From Pleodorina starrii (lineage: Eukaryota; Chlorophyta; Chlorophyceae; Chlamydomonadales; Volvocaceae): DNA of 64,000 nt. The stretch lies in contig BRXU01000024.1 in the NCBI GenBank assembly GCA_030267565.1, positions 792,001 through 856,000 of the forward strand. The letters run 5' to 3'. The first letter of the stretch is position 1. Each line of letters starts with the position of its first letter. Below the pieces are notes generated by a model, which was given only the letters and a program-made list of their open reading frames with translations, ran no database searches and was not told the DNA's origin. A program made the position numbers and the translations under genes. This document shows positions 1 through 10,217 of the stretch, one piece after another.

Positions 1-623
1 TCCGGTATTCCGGTCTTGGTAGGCGTTTTTGTTGAGGTGTGTGACGCCTCTCGCGTGGCTCTCGCTAAGCGCGGCCCGCAGTCGTCTGCGCCGCTGAGTT
101 GGTTGGCCAGGGGCCGTGGTGGGTGCCCCTGGCTGACGCGAGTGAGGGAGCGAGGCGCGCGCGGCGGAACAGACGGACGTAGCCGCGCGCCCGCCCCTGC
201 GCTGTGTCTCGGCCCGGTCAGGGCCCCCAGTGCTCGTCCTGCCTCAGGGCGAGTCGCCCACAGTGTAACACCCGTTAACAAACAATTGGCAGCGATTTTA
301 GTCTTATCGAAAACCCCCACGTTTGGTTTCGGGGCGGCATGTGGAAACAGGCCTATGTTAGGCCCATGATAAGCCCGCGATAAATTTGTCGGGAAAAGAT
401 AACATGCCGGCCAGTGGAGCCCCCTCCCGAGGTGCCGATACCTAACGTTGGCTTGTCGGAGCGCTAACATCGGGCCCTGTTTCCACTGGGCCTTACGTTC
501 TTCGCCTTCCACTGTGCTTCCGTTGCGTCTTAATTATTTTAACACATATTCCTATAATTTAATTGATATTGCGAAAAAGATTGAGGAAAGGCGAGGCGCC
601 GGGCGAGAATTTTCGAATTTGCA

Positions 624-807
624 CCTAACAAGCCCTAACATGCCGGCCAGTGGAGCCCCCCTCTGAGTCGCTTGTTTGTTTGACCTGTTGTAAACTACTG
701 GCTGCCATCCCGAGCGCTCGGGATGGCAGCCAGTAGTTTACAACAGGTCAAACAAACAAGCGACTCAAAGGGCGGCTCCACTGGCCGGCATGCTAGGGCT
801 TGTTAGG
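624..807. repeat. Long spacerless palindrome (fold-back)
   Basis: Two 92-bp arms meet with no spacer at 715/716, the centre reading CGAGCGCTCG. Pairing each base with its mirror gives only three mismatches (at about 664/767, 658/773 and 638/793). The outer ends read CTAACA...TGTTAG. The arm segment AACATGCCGGCCAGTGGAGC is also present as a direct copy at 401-420, and a further imperfect inverted pair (GGAAACAGG.. / ..CCTGTTTCC) lies at about 341-364 and 465-484. This suggests termini of a fold-back or MITE-type element. A hairpin assembly artefact is an alternative. Confidence 0.8.
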
Positions 808-1414
808 GCTCGACGGACCCTGCTGATGCCGGGGCCGGCCTTCTGGCGTTGCAACATCAGCAGACTCAGGCGCGAAAACAGGAGCAGGCCAAGAAGGCCG
901 CTTTGCAACGTTCGTGCGCGCTAGCAAATTACAAGATCCGCAGCTGCTGCAAGTACAGCAGCATGAACAACATGAGAAACTTCTTAGCTTGCATCGGAGT
1001 TCACAGCGGCATGCAACAAGAACAGCACCCCGTGGCTGTGGGCGTTGTTCCAGGTCTTGTGCGGTGCCAGGGCTGTTGATAATGAGGGTGCGGCACGGCA
1101 TGTATGGGCATGCGAGCCAGGGTCAAACGCCGCCGATTAGGGTGGCGCCGGCGACACGGGCAATCCTGTGGGCCACAGGGCCGACGTTGCAGTCGAGGAT
1201 GGGGGGTTCTGACGATGACGGTGAGGACGACACGGCACGATACGGTGTGGCATGAACGGATCGTCAATGGCGGAATGACGGGTGTTCCTAGGTCGTGGGT
1301 AACCATCGTGAGGACGTTGATCGTGGGGACGTGGTTGCGCGATACGCGGAAAGAGCGCGGCCACCTGCTAGGGTACATTCGGTTGTACTTGCCAACCCAG
1401 CGCGTCTTCCAGAC
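808..1414. other. Stretch without recognisable gene
   Basis: Several overlapping open frames exist on both strands, as expected from GC-rich DNA. None shows a family motif or a splice-consistent structure. I see nothing I can name here. Confidence 0.4.
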
Positions 1415-1416
1415 CG

Positions 1417-1447
<31 letters not shown>

Positions 1448-1865
1448 CGTTACAGTATCTGACCGGGCCCTGACGCTGGCCAGGGGCTGCTAACCCAGCC
1501 CCGACGGAAAGACCGCCTAAGCACTCTCCCCCTTGCGGTGGGAGAAGGGCGTGAGGGGCCGCTACCCCCTCCTGCTCGACGCAGAGCTGGCTGCGTCATA
1601 CACCCCATATACGGGTGTACGGCGCAGCGGCTCCCCAAAGGCTTGAGCTCACAGCCTGCCTTATACGGCAGCTGGGCCCTTCGTCCGCACAAACAGCAGT
1701 CGCGCCGGCGCACTACGCGGCGCCCGCGCTGTCCTGCCCGCCCTGAAGTCCTTGCAGCGCCGGGGCGCCCGGCCGGCCTGCTACCGGCTGGCGGTGCTCC
1801 TCTAGGCGCGAAAACAAAGCGCTGAGAACCTGCCCCGAGCTTGGTCCGGCTCGTGGGCGGTCAGC
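1448..1865 (-). mobile_element. 3'-end fragment of a retrotransposon, copy 1
   Basis: A 418-bp block that recurs with the same length at 24,942-25,359. The translations compared in two frames over most of the block are identical, so the copies are nearly identical in sequence. On the + strand it directly abuts a (TG)n tract (1415-1447), so in element orientation (minus) it ends with (CA)n. The other copy continues into a coding region with a retrotransposon C-terminal motif. This copy is therefore read as a severely 5'-truncated insertion of the same family. Beyond 1865 another short TG-rich run follows. Confidence 0.7.
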
Positions 1866-2781
1866 TCGTGGGCGGTGTGTGTGTGTCGGCGATGGGATTC
1901 GTATGTTGTAAAGCCGTTTGTGCGAGAGCAGTCTTGGCTACCGTCGTTGGCTTCGCACGGAGGACTGCGACAACGCCAAGTTGGCGGAGGGGCGTGCCTA
2001 GTACCGAGTGGCGGGCCGCAAGTACCCCGGGCATGTGCGCATCATCACGGGCAAGGAATTGCGCGTTCTCGAAGTTGCGCCACTCCTGGCGAGCAGCAGG
2101 CGATCATCTTGAGCTACACGGCGTAGGCTTTAGCGCCGTCATGTGGCGCTGCTTACAGTAGATGCCGTCGTTCTCCTCGATACACATGCACCTGCAAAAA
2201 GTCGCATGACGGACAAATGCAGCAGCACCAGTTAAGCATTCATCATGCACAAGCGACAAAGGAAGTGCGCTGAAAGGACCTGGCTACACAACCGTCCAAA
2301 GCGCTATGCTTATCTTCGGCATGGCTAACAATGGGGTTAACGTGTATTCAGCACTCGAATGTCATGGATTCGGCCCCCAAAACGCATGCCGCACAACGGC
2401 CGCACATCCGTGCGATGTCCGCTGTCCCAACGAACTCAGGTTGAAAGGTGGCCATGTACCGTCCTCGGCCGCCCAGATCTGGTATTTGTCGTCGGCCGTA
2501 AGGATGAGCACCACCAGCAATCCGGCGAGCTGTCCATTCGGCGACCTCAGCACCGGAGAACGATTGCGTCCCAGGCTCGTTTTCGGGAGTCCTTTTGCTT
2601 GTATTGAATGAAATTGTATGACGATAAGCGACACTTTCTCTAAGGCGGCATAAGCGCATCATCACATACAGCATTCCCATCATGTGTCGTCCAGCGTCGT
2701 GCATCTCGTCCACTTTTTGGAAACTTTGTGGCACACCGTATTTATGGACGTCTGTGAATCTCGTAGTTGCCTTTCAAACGT
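1866..2781. other. Stretch without assignable gene
   Basis: Open frames of 80-130 codons occur, for example on the minus strand around 2350-2730, with protein-like composition. I cannot connect them to a family or to splice sites. They may be remnants of transposon or gene sequence. Confidence 0.35.
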
Positions 2782-3090
2782 TTATGGCGGTTATCAGTTC
2801 CAGTGTCCAATTTGCGTCTGCCCAAAACTGAAAGTGGACGCGGACAGTGAAAGTGCGAAAGTGGGTTCTGGAGCGGCGGATTGGCGCACGGCGCGGTCCT
2901 CACGCCTCCCGCTTTTCAGCAGCTGATCAAGCAAAGTGCCTGCTTTCTGCCAGCAAAGATTTGGAGGCGTGAGCTGGTGTGAGGACCCCAGTCCACGCGC
3001 TCCAGAACCTACTTCCGCACTTTCACTTTCCAGTTCCCCCATCTTCCAAGGACAGCACAAATCGGACACTGGAACTGATAACCGCCATAA
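2782..3090. repeat. Imperfect inverted repeat / MITE-like element
   Basis: The left arm from about 2782 (..ATGGCGGTTATCAGTTCCAG) is the reverse complement of the right arm ending at about 3090. Matching continues inward through TGGACACTGGAACTG, GAAAGTGCGAAAGT and GGTTCTGGAGC. A second inner pair is GTCCTCACGCCTCC versus GGAGGCGTGAG. The whole 309 bp folds on a centre near 2936. It lies about 90 bp upstream of the start codon of the membrane-protein gene at 3183. Confidence 0.65.
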
Positions 3091-3182
3091 TTATCCCCAT
3101 TCTCATTTGTCAAGGCAACCTCTAGGGTCTCGAGTCCCGATACCCTAGGAAATATTTGAGGGTCACCCATCTGACGGTGGAA

Positions 3183-4966
3183 ATGGAACCAACCGCAGTT
3201 AGAGCATCCCTTGCTATTGTTGCGAGCCTTGTTGTAGTTATTCTGGCAGCTGCAGCTTTGCGCCAAAACCGGCTGCATACGCGGGAAAATGTTGGGACAT
3301 ATAACGTACACACCAGCTTTCAGCCTCTAGCGCAAAGGATAATCGTGACTGTCGAGGGCCGCGCCAGCCGTTTCCACGAGTGGAAGAACCTCGTTGAGCA
3401 CATGAACCACGGCAGCTCTATCGACGTCATCTACGGTTCCTTTGACCGTCCGATGAATGAAACTTTCGGAGAATGCACGATGCGAGGACGCGAAACCCTC
3501 GGTCCGGAGCTTCTTGAGGCCGGTTGCTCTGGTTGCCATCGTTCAAGTTCCCCTGTCCTGATATGCATTCCTATTGTCGGGACTACCTACACCCCCGGGC
3601 GCAACGCGCTTGCGAAGGCTGCGTACAAGTTGCAGGATAGCCGAGGCGTAGCATACAAGTACTGTGAGTCCACTGTACCGCCATACCCGCGCAGCAGGCA
3701 ACGGCCACCTTCACGTTGCAGAGTCACTCGACACGCCTTATTCCCCGCATCTTACCAACGACTTTCCGATCATGCATATGCTTGTAGGGCTTTTTGTGGA
3801 TGAGGACGCCAGGCACCTGCGGTGCGCCATGTGCGAGGGCGTCGTTCCAGAGAATAGCTGCTGCTTCGACGCTTACATCCAGTACATGCTGCTAGAGTCC
3901 GTTAACCACGCGTCAATCAGCCTGAGCACCTACGCTGCCGCACCAGATCGGCAGACTGACACAAACACATCGTACTACGGGCCGCCGTTCGGCCAGCTCA
4001 TGCACAACTGCTTCGATTCGCAAATCCAATCCTATCACTACGATGCGATACCGATTTTCTTCCCGTACTCTGAGCATCTGGAGGGTAAGAGCTGGTGGGA
4101 GACCCACGCGCTTGCGTTTTACTTTTCAGTTGGCTGCCTCCCCGGCGCAACCATCGTCCTCGGCGGATACGTCTTGTCTAACCCAGAACACTCGGTGGGT
4201 GATGTTGTACATGGGTACATGTTGTGATGGGCACATGTTGTACATGGGTACATGTTGTGATGGGTACATGTTGTGGACGTGATTCCTTATGGCGGTGCCC
4301 GACGCGGTTATATGCCTTCTTTGCTTGTTCTCTAGTCTCATTTTGACACCTTTCCGTTTGTCTCTAGGGGCTAGTGGCAACTAGCAGCTCATGAGATGGC
4401 TTGCTTACCTTAATACCACGGCGCTTGTTGCCACGTCTGTCCCTGCCCTTCTCACAGCGTTAAGCTCTCCTGCCCTGTTTTGGTGTGGCCCCCCGCCGTG
4501 TGTCCAGGACTATCCAAGAGGCCGCACCACGCCACGGGAGGAGTTGGCGGTCTTGAAGCAGTCTGTCCCAGAACTGTACTACACGCTGAAGCCTACGAAA
4601 GCGGGATTCAATGGATACGAGCAGGGTAACTGTGCCGATCTGCCGGTGGAGGGCTGGCAGGACCCCAATTACGTTTTCGGTGGCCATGCTGACAACGGTT
4701 GGTGGCGGCAATCTACGCGGTATCTGGTGTGCATAGACCCAATGCGCCGGCGGTTTCACAATTACATGCGCTTGGACGGTGCAGCAGCAGCAGCATTAGC
4801 AGGAGCAGCAGCCCATGAAAGCCGGAGCCAACCCGAGCAGCCAGGCGGCATCGGGAACGGCAGCGGGAATGGCGGGGGGGCCTCCTCTCTGGCGCTGGTG
4901 GGAGGGCAGGTCTCAAACGCCAATACGAGCGGGAATCCTCTGCCCAGGCCCCGCCGCCTGTTGTAA
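3183..4966 (+). CDS. Type II membrane protein, glycosyltransferase-like (putative), three exons
   Basis: Exons are 3183-3663, 3788-4194 and 4508-4966, giving about 448 residues. Introns are GT-AG and phases agree (1/1, 0/0). The N-terminus has one hydrophobic segment (residues about 9-26, ASLAIVASLVVVILAAAAL), suggesting a signal anchor with a luminal C-terminal domain. Exon 1 carries IIVTVEGRASRFHEW and IDVIYGSFD. The exon 1/2 join yields YKYW-LFVDEDA, an acidic DxD-like motif typical of nucleotide-sugar transferases, followed by a CAMCE cysteine pair. Exon 3 has EQGNCADLPVEGWQDPNYVF. The C-terminal tail is Ala/Gly-rich. The start is the first ATG before the hydrophobic segment. A decayed paralogue lies at 9299-10109. 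The exact family is not recognised; glycosyltransferase activity is inferred from the acidic motif and topology only. Confidence 0.7.
4195..4277. repeat. 33-bp tandem repeat in intron 2
   Basis: A unit beginning GTTGTACATGGGTACATGTT repeats about 2.3 times directly after the exon-2 splice donor. The only visible change between the two full units is GGGCACAT versus GGGTACAT. Confidence 0.7.
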
Positions 4967-5179
4967 CCGTTGGAACTCCCCGCAGCCACTCCCGCCGTAT
5001 ACACTGACACGCGCCTTCATTTGACTTGCATCTTAAAGCATATCGACACTGACAGCTGCAGTCCGCGTGTGCCCGCGACGGCAGACCTGTCCACACGTTG
5101 CATGCGTGCGTGCCCGGGCTGGGGTGGGGTGAGTTTGGGTTGAGGATCGGCGGGCGGTGGCGAGGCCCGTGTGGTTCGG

Positions 5180-6760
5180 TCCACGAGCAAACTTGTCTGA
5201 CTCTTACTCAGACAAAAGTACGTCATTTGCGTGAGGGAAAGCGGCCTTTTCCATGAGGAGGACAGGTTATACGGCATCACGTCCACCAAACAGGAGGCCG
5301 TTCTGAACGGTCGTGTCAATGGTGATTTACGAGGGGCTTGCACGTTTTGGAGCCCGGCAGGGCAGGGTAACAGCATGATTGACCTATTTATTGCATCTCC
5401 GGCTCTTTTTTTTCGGGCGGATCGTCTTCATGTCATGAACATTCCCGTCGCGCTTACAGGGGAGAAGGTGGGTAGTCTCATGAGTGATCACTGTCCGGTG
5501 TTGCTGGAGTTGCGGGTTTTACGGCAGGGCTCCCCCTCGGCGGGTAAAGGCAGCACGAGAGCACGCTTCGATGTACAGCGCAAAGCCCGGTACGCGAGCT
5601 TATTCGCCGCTGATGACGCTGCCTCCTTTCGGCGCATTGCGGATGCTGTCAACAAACTTGGCGCTGACATGGACAGTACAACGGTCGTTGACGTTATTAC
5701 GAAGGCGTGCTCGGCAGCGGTGGAGAAGGCGTTCGGGGGGCGTCGTCACAATAGGGCCCAGCGGGTCAGAGAAGATAAGGATGCGCCATGGTGGACCGAT
5801 GAGTGCGCCGCCGCCCGTAGTGCGATGCTACAGCACAAGGCATACATGAGGGCACATGGGCTCCTTGCTGACGAGCAAGCCCGGCAGGCTTTCACTGTGC
5901 TTCGCTCCCGCTACCAGAGGCTTAGAAAGGATGCCCGCGCTGCTTTTCGCGTTTCCCACTTCACGGCGTTTCTGGAGGACTGCAAGGGCGATCCTCGCGT
6001 GTTATGGCGACGGCTCAATCAGGGCGTGAAACCCGACTGCCCGATCCGCGATGTTAACAGTTGGCGCGAGTATTTCGATGCGTTGTACAATAATGAGGTG
6101 AATCCGTTTAGTGAGGTCAGGGCGGACTATATTCAGAACCTCATAAACGGGCGCCCCCTCGAAGCGTCCCGCAACTAGGCAGGTACCGAGAGCGTAGCGC
6201 GAAACCAGAGGGTTGTTGCGGCGGCGTCCCTGAGTGCTCCGTTTACTCTGGCTGAAGTCATTGCGGCGCTGAAGTCGCTACGCAACCATAAGTCGCCAGG
6301 CCTCGAGCGGGCCCCCGCGGAATGCTACAAGTACGCGACGCGTAGGATAGAGGACAGAGAGGAGCTTGTTCTGGCGCCGTACTTGTTGCGTCTTTTGGAG
6401 CATATTCGATCTACCGGGGACTATCCCAAGCAGTTCGAGGTTTCGGTCGTCACCCCACTACACAAAAAGGGCGACGCGCTCGACCCGAGCAATTACCGCG
6501 GGTTGGCTGTTGGCGGGGCCCTCTCTAAGCTTTACGCATTCTTGTTGGAAAGGCGGTTGAAGGCGTGGGGAGAGGGTTGCGGAGCGCGCAGTCCTTACCA
6601 GGGAGGCTTCCGGTCGAAGCGTGGCACCATCCATAACTACGCGCCCTTGCTTGCACGATGCTCTAGCGTAGTGCCTCTCCAAGTTTGCGTCGTTTATGTT
6701 CTCCGGAAGGAGGGCTCGGCACCCACGGAGGCATGGCACATTCCAGCCGCGTTCCCGTAA
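5180..6760 (+). pseudogene. Non-LTR retrotransposon remnant (endonuclease + partial RT)
   Basis: One reading frame runs from at least 5231 to 6760, broken by a single TAG at 6176-6178. The first part has the C-terminal landmarks of an APE-type endonuclease: SMIDLFIAS followed about 45 residues later by SDHCPVLLEL. After a charged linker comes the start of a reverse transcriptase: NHKSPGLERAPAECYKYA (degenerate form of the KSPGPDG motif), VVTPLHKKGD, NYRGLAVGGALSKLYA and YQGGFRSKRG. The similarity fades at about 6680-6700, before the catalytic palm box, so the RT core is missing. The 5' part of the endonuclease is also absent. This is a dead, doubly truncated LINE copy. Confidence 0.8.
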
Positions 6761-7003
6761 GCACCGCACCCGCGTCCCAAAGCATCCTCGTCCTTGCGGG
6801 GCATCAGATCTTCTTTATTGGAGAAGATGTAGGTTTGTCGTTATCGTCCATAGCCGTCAATCGACATGTGCATGTACCGACTAAACCCCGTACGCTATAC
6901 AGGTAGTGCCTCTGCTGATATGTGGAAATGATAGGTATCACATCAAGGACTTGCTCTATGAAGTTTTCATGAGAAATCATCGTTTGTTACGCGGTAGGCC
7001 GGG

Positions 7004-7221
7004 TGAGGGCCGGCTACCGCGAAAGCTATCGCTAAGGCCTTAATGCCCACAGCCTCGCAGCAACCACCCTATGTAGCTACAAAACCCGAAAATCACTCCT
7101 CCACGCCTTCGCGGACACCTTAACTGGCACCATGTGCCGTACCAACGCCCTTATGAGGGCACAACTCCTCTGAGTTCACAGAAAACCTTGGTTTTCTAGC
7201 GTTGCACTCAGAAAACCTTCA
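7004..7221 (-). repeat. Terminal repeat A2 (218 bp)
   Basis: Direct copy of 8541-8758 with the same length. It starts inside a strong hairpin (GCGGTAG..CTACCGC). A 35-bp fragment of its beginning is repeated again at about 7289-7326. Confidence 0.8.
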
Positions 7222-7388
7222 GTTTTCATGAGAAATCATCGTTTGTTACACACAAAGGGTACCTGCAAGCAATGAAAGCCGTCCTTATTCGGTAGGTAGG
7301 CCGGGTGAGGGCCGGCTACCGCGAAACTTTAATAATCGAGGGAGGCGGGTAAAGCCAACCAACCCCCTGTCGCAGACAGGCCGACTTT

Positions 7389-7731
7389 CGTACCCCACGC
7401 CCTTAAGAGGGCCACGGCCGCAAGCTAGGGCTTGCGCCGACCACGCACACCGAGGCTTGTGCCCCACCGCCCTTAAGAGGGCCACGGCCGCAAGCTAGGG
7501 CTTGTGCCGACCACACACACCGAGGCTTGTGCCCCACCGCCCTTAAGAGGGCTACGGCCGCAAGCTAGGGCTTGCGCCGACCACGCACACCGAGGCTTGT
7601 GCCCCACCGCCCTTAAGAGGGCTACGGCCGCAAGCTAGGGCTTGCACCGACCACGCACACCGAGGCTTGCACCCCACCGCCCTTAAGAGGGCCACGGCCG
7701 CAAGCTAAGGCTTGCGCCGACCCAAGCCCAA
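7389..7731. repeat. 70-bp tandem repeats with internal hairpins
   Basis: The anchor CCTTAAGAGG recurs exactly every 70 bp at 7401, 7471, 7541, 7611 and 7681, about 4.8 units. Each unit contains the stem-loops CCCT-TAAG-AGGG and GCAAGC-TAGG-GCTTGC. Units differ by only a few bases. Confidence 0.9.
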
Positions 7732-7740
7732 TGATGTCCG

Positions 7741-8525
7741 CTACTTCGGCGGGTTCGGGCACTCCTTGGCCCAGTGGCCCATGGCGTTGCACTTGTAACA
7801 CGGCCCCTTGGGGGCCTTCGGCGCCGACGGCCCCGCCGCGGCCGCCACCTGCGCCGGTTGCGCCTTCCCGGGGGGCTTAGCAACCTTCCGGCTCTCAGCT
7901 GCGGCCTTGATGGCCTTCTTCAGCGCCTTCTGCTCTTGGCCGCGTAGGGCGTTCCCCGCATCTGGCCCACGACATCCCACCCGTGGTGGTGCGCGATGAC
8001 CAGCTCTTTTGCCTGCTGCTCGAAGACTTCTTGCGTCTTGCGAACCGCCTCCTCCATCGCCTCCGCGCGCTCCGCCCGGTTAGCCGCGGGAGCATCAACG
8101 ACCGCGCGCCACTTGAGCTGCACGTCTGCGAACACGTCGTGTAAGTGAACCAAACGCTGCCGCTGTCCGATGAGCGACTTGTTCCCTTTGCCCTCTGAGG
8201 CGCCGAAGTCGCAATCGTAGTCCGGCAGGACCATGCGTTGCCTCTTTGGGGCCGGCTCCACTCTCTCCCGCTGTTCAAGCAGCATTCGCTGTGTCAATAA
8301 ATGGAGGAGCTGCTGGTGCTCGCGCACCGCATCCATGTACTGCGCGTAAGCCTCGCGTAGCTGCCCGGTCAAAATTTTTCCCGGATCCGTCACAAGTTGC
8401 ACCTTTGCAGCTTTGACATTTTTGTGTTCCAAAAGAGCGTTAAGACGCTTCGATGCTTCCTCTACGAGAGAGCCCAGCTGGTCGGACGCAAGGTCAATGG
8501 ACATTGACCTTGCGTCAATGGACAT
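7741..8525 (-). pseudogene. Gag-like protein with CCHC zinc knuckle, frameshifted
   Basis: The upstream part (8525-7920) starts MSIDARSMSIDLASD and encodes about 200 residues rich in charged, helix-forming sequence (LVEEASKRLNALLEHK, QREAYAQYM-type stretches), as in capsid-like Gag domains. The downstream part (about 7980-7741) is in another frame and encodes a Lys/Ala-rich linker and then CYKCNAMGHWAKECP, a C-X2-C-X4-H-X4-C zinc knuckle, just before the stop. The two parts overlap in different frames, so either a frameshift mutation or programmed frameshifting separates them. The role would be nucleic-acid packaging for the split-repeat element around it. Confidence 0.75.
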
Positions 8526-8540
8526 TGTTAAAATTTATGG

Positions 8541-8758
8541 TGAGGGCCGGCTACCGCGAAAGCTATCGCTAAGGCCTTAATGCCCACAGCCTCGCAGCAA
8601 CCACCCTATGTAGCTACAAAACCCGAAAATCACTCCTCCACGCCTTCGCGGACACCTTAACTGGCACCATGTGCCGTACCAACGCCCTTATGAGGGCACA
8701 ACTCCTCTGAGTTCACAGAAAACCTTGGTTTTCTAGCGTTGCACTCAGAAAACCTTCA
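8541..8758 (-). repeat. Terminal repeat A1 (218 bp)
   Basis: Direct copy of 7004-7221. The gag start codon lies only about 16 bp inside it, so any promoter and leader must be largely within this repeat. Confidence 0.8.
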
Positions 8759-9298
8759 GTTAGTTACATTCTGAGCATTGTAGAAAACGTTGGAAAGGGT
8801 AAGGAAGAAAGTCTCCGAGACCCATACCCACCCACCCACCCATCCACCCCCCTGCCGTACAACCAACTTTGGTAGGACATAACTTTAATACCCAGGCCCA
8901 AATTCACTTCTGAAAGCATGTTTGGACTCCTGATGCAAAGAGCTTTCCATTTCAAGCGTGGGGAAGTTTTTTTGTTTCCTGCATCCCCCTAATGTAAATT
9001 GAAAGAGTTACGCGAGCAACCGGGGGACCGTGTGGCACGTTCGGAAGGGATATTTGGTTTTAGCAGTTGTCCTTGGTAGGCCCCATATATGTAAGGGTAG
9101 TGGGATGTGGCAGTTCGCATGACTAGCTAGGACCATGCACCCCTGCTTTATGCTTGCATTTCGCCTCTGTTTGAGGCCAGCACACTTGTTATGTTTCTCC
9201 TTCGACCCACGTCTCCAAGCGAACAGTTTGGAGCGTATCACTAATGTGCCGTCGCATGCAAACGTGTGCCTTGCCGCCATACATGCATGTCATCACAG
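8759..9298. other. Stretch without gene; expected first exon missing
   Basis: The paralogue starting at 9299 should be preceded by an exon encoding a membrane anchor and the VEGR/YGSFD region, as in the 3183 gene. I find none here, nor between the retroelement and 9299. Confidence 0.5.
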
Positions 9299-10109
9299 GG
9301 GTATTCTTTGACGAGGACGCCCACATTCTAGAGTGCGCCATGTGCGAAGCCTCCACGGCCGTCGAGAGTTGCTATTTACGTACAACACTTTATCAGCTAC
9401 CTGCTCTTCGACCACGTCAAGCATGCAACGGTTGGCTTGACAGACTATTCCCTTCCGGCAGACTTTGTGGCTCCAAGTGGCAAAGTGTACGTCGGGGACC
9501 CCTACCACCAGATGTTCCACGAATGCATCGACGCTCGGATTCAGGCCTTCCACGCAGACGCAATTCCTCTATTCATTCCCTACTTTACGGAGCTCGAGAA
9601 TGCCGGCTGGTGGGAAAGCCAGGCGATGCTGTTCTTCTTTACGATTGGGTGCGTGCCTGGCTCCAACGTCGTTCTTGGCGGTTTCAAGTCGGAGAACCTC
9701 GGTCACGCGGTAGGTGCATTTCGGAGGGTTTGATTGCGCATGAGCTCATCAACCGTTCATGCAGCGAGATTGCATTTACACAGTTTTGTGCGCTTTGCAG
9801 CCGTACCCCAACGGCCGGGTACCCCCGGCCCAGGAGTTCGTTTTGCTGAATACAAGTGTACCGGCGCTGTTCAGCATGCTCAAGCCGAAGAAGCTGGAAT
9901 GGGACAGCAAGGTGTTTGAGCAGGGGAACTGCGCTGGTCTGACCGTGACGGACTGGCAGGACCCAAACTACGTGTTCGACCACCATGCAGAAAGTGGCTG
10001 GTGGCGGCAGTCCACACGATACAGTGTTTGCATGGCCACTATGTACCCACGGTTTATGGAGTTCATGAACGCACCTAGTAGAACGTTGGCCTCTGCAGCG
10101 GACACGTAG
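9299..10109 (+). pseudogene. Decayed paralogue of the 3183 membrane protein
   Basis: Two exon equivalents are present: 9299-9709 (VFFDEDAHILECAMCEA .. GWWESQAMLFFFTIGC .. LGHA) and 9801-10109 (PYPNGRVPPAQEFVLL .. GNCAGLTVTDWQDPNYVF .. GWWRQSTRYSVCM). Splice sites at the same positions as the paralogue are preserved (acceptor ATCACAG, donor GTAGGT, acceptor TTTGCAG). Exon 2 is 411 nt, one more than the reading frame allows. The frame breaks after ESCY near 9375 and resumes as YVQHFISYLLFDHVK. The anchor-encoding first exon is absent. Alternatively the extra base is a sequencing error and exon 1 was separated by the retroelement insertions. Confidence 0.7.
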
Positions 10110-10217
10110 CATGCAAGATGGACCACTCGGGTGATGTATGTCGTGCATATCTATGTATCGTACTTGTGCTTTTTAGACGTCAGTTATAATATATGGTGAC
10201 TGCCAGAAGTTCAAGTT

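Larger units (their letters stand above)
6963..8758 (-). mobile_element. Gag-only retroelement with split direct repeats (DIRS/TOC1-like)
   Basis: In minus orientation the order is: repeat A1 (8758-8541, 218 bp), gag frame (8525-7741), 70-bp tandem repeats (7731-7389), short repeat B1 (7249-7222, 28 bp), repeat A2 (7221-7004, 218 bp) and B2 (6990-6963). B1 abuts A2 exactly. A copies have equal length and run from TGAGGGCCGGC to ACCTTCA on the + strand. There is no target-site duplication. A1-ORF-B1-A2-B2 is the split-direct-repeat layout known for PAT-like DIRS elements and Chlamydomonas TOC1. Reverse transcriptase and tyrosine recombinase are absent, so it would be non-autonomous. Confidence 0.65.

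Noticed and set aside
7389..7731. CRISPR array
   Set aside because: The 70-bp units are contiguous with no unique spacers, and the context is eukaryotic.
7004..8758. Ordinary LTR retrotransposon with 218-bp LTRs
   Set aside because: TG..CA-like ends exist, but there is no target-site duplication, no convincing primer-binding site, and extra B repeats flank one copy; split direct repeats explain the layout better.
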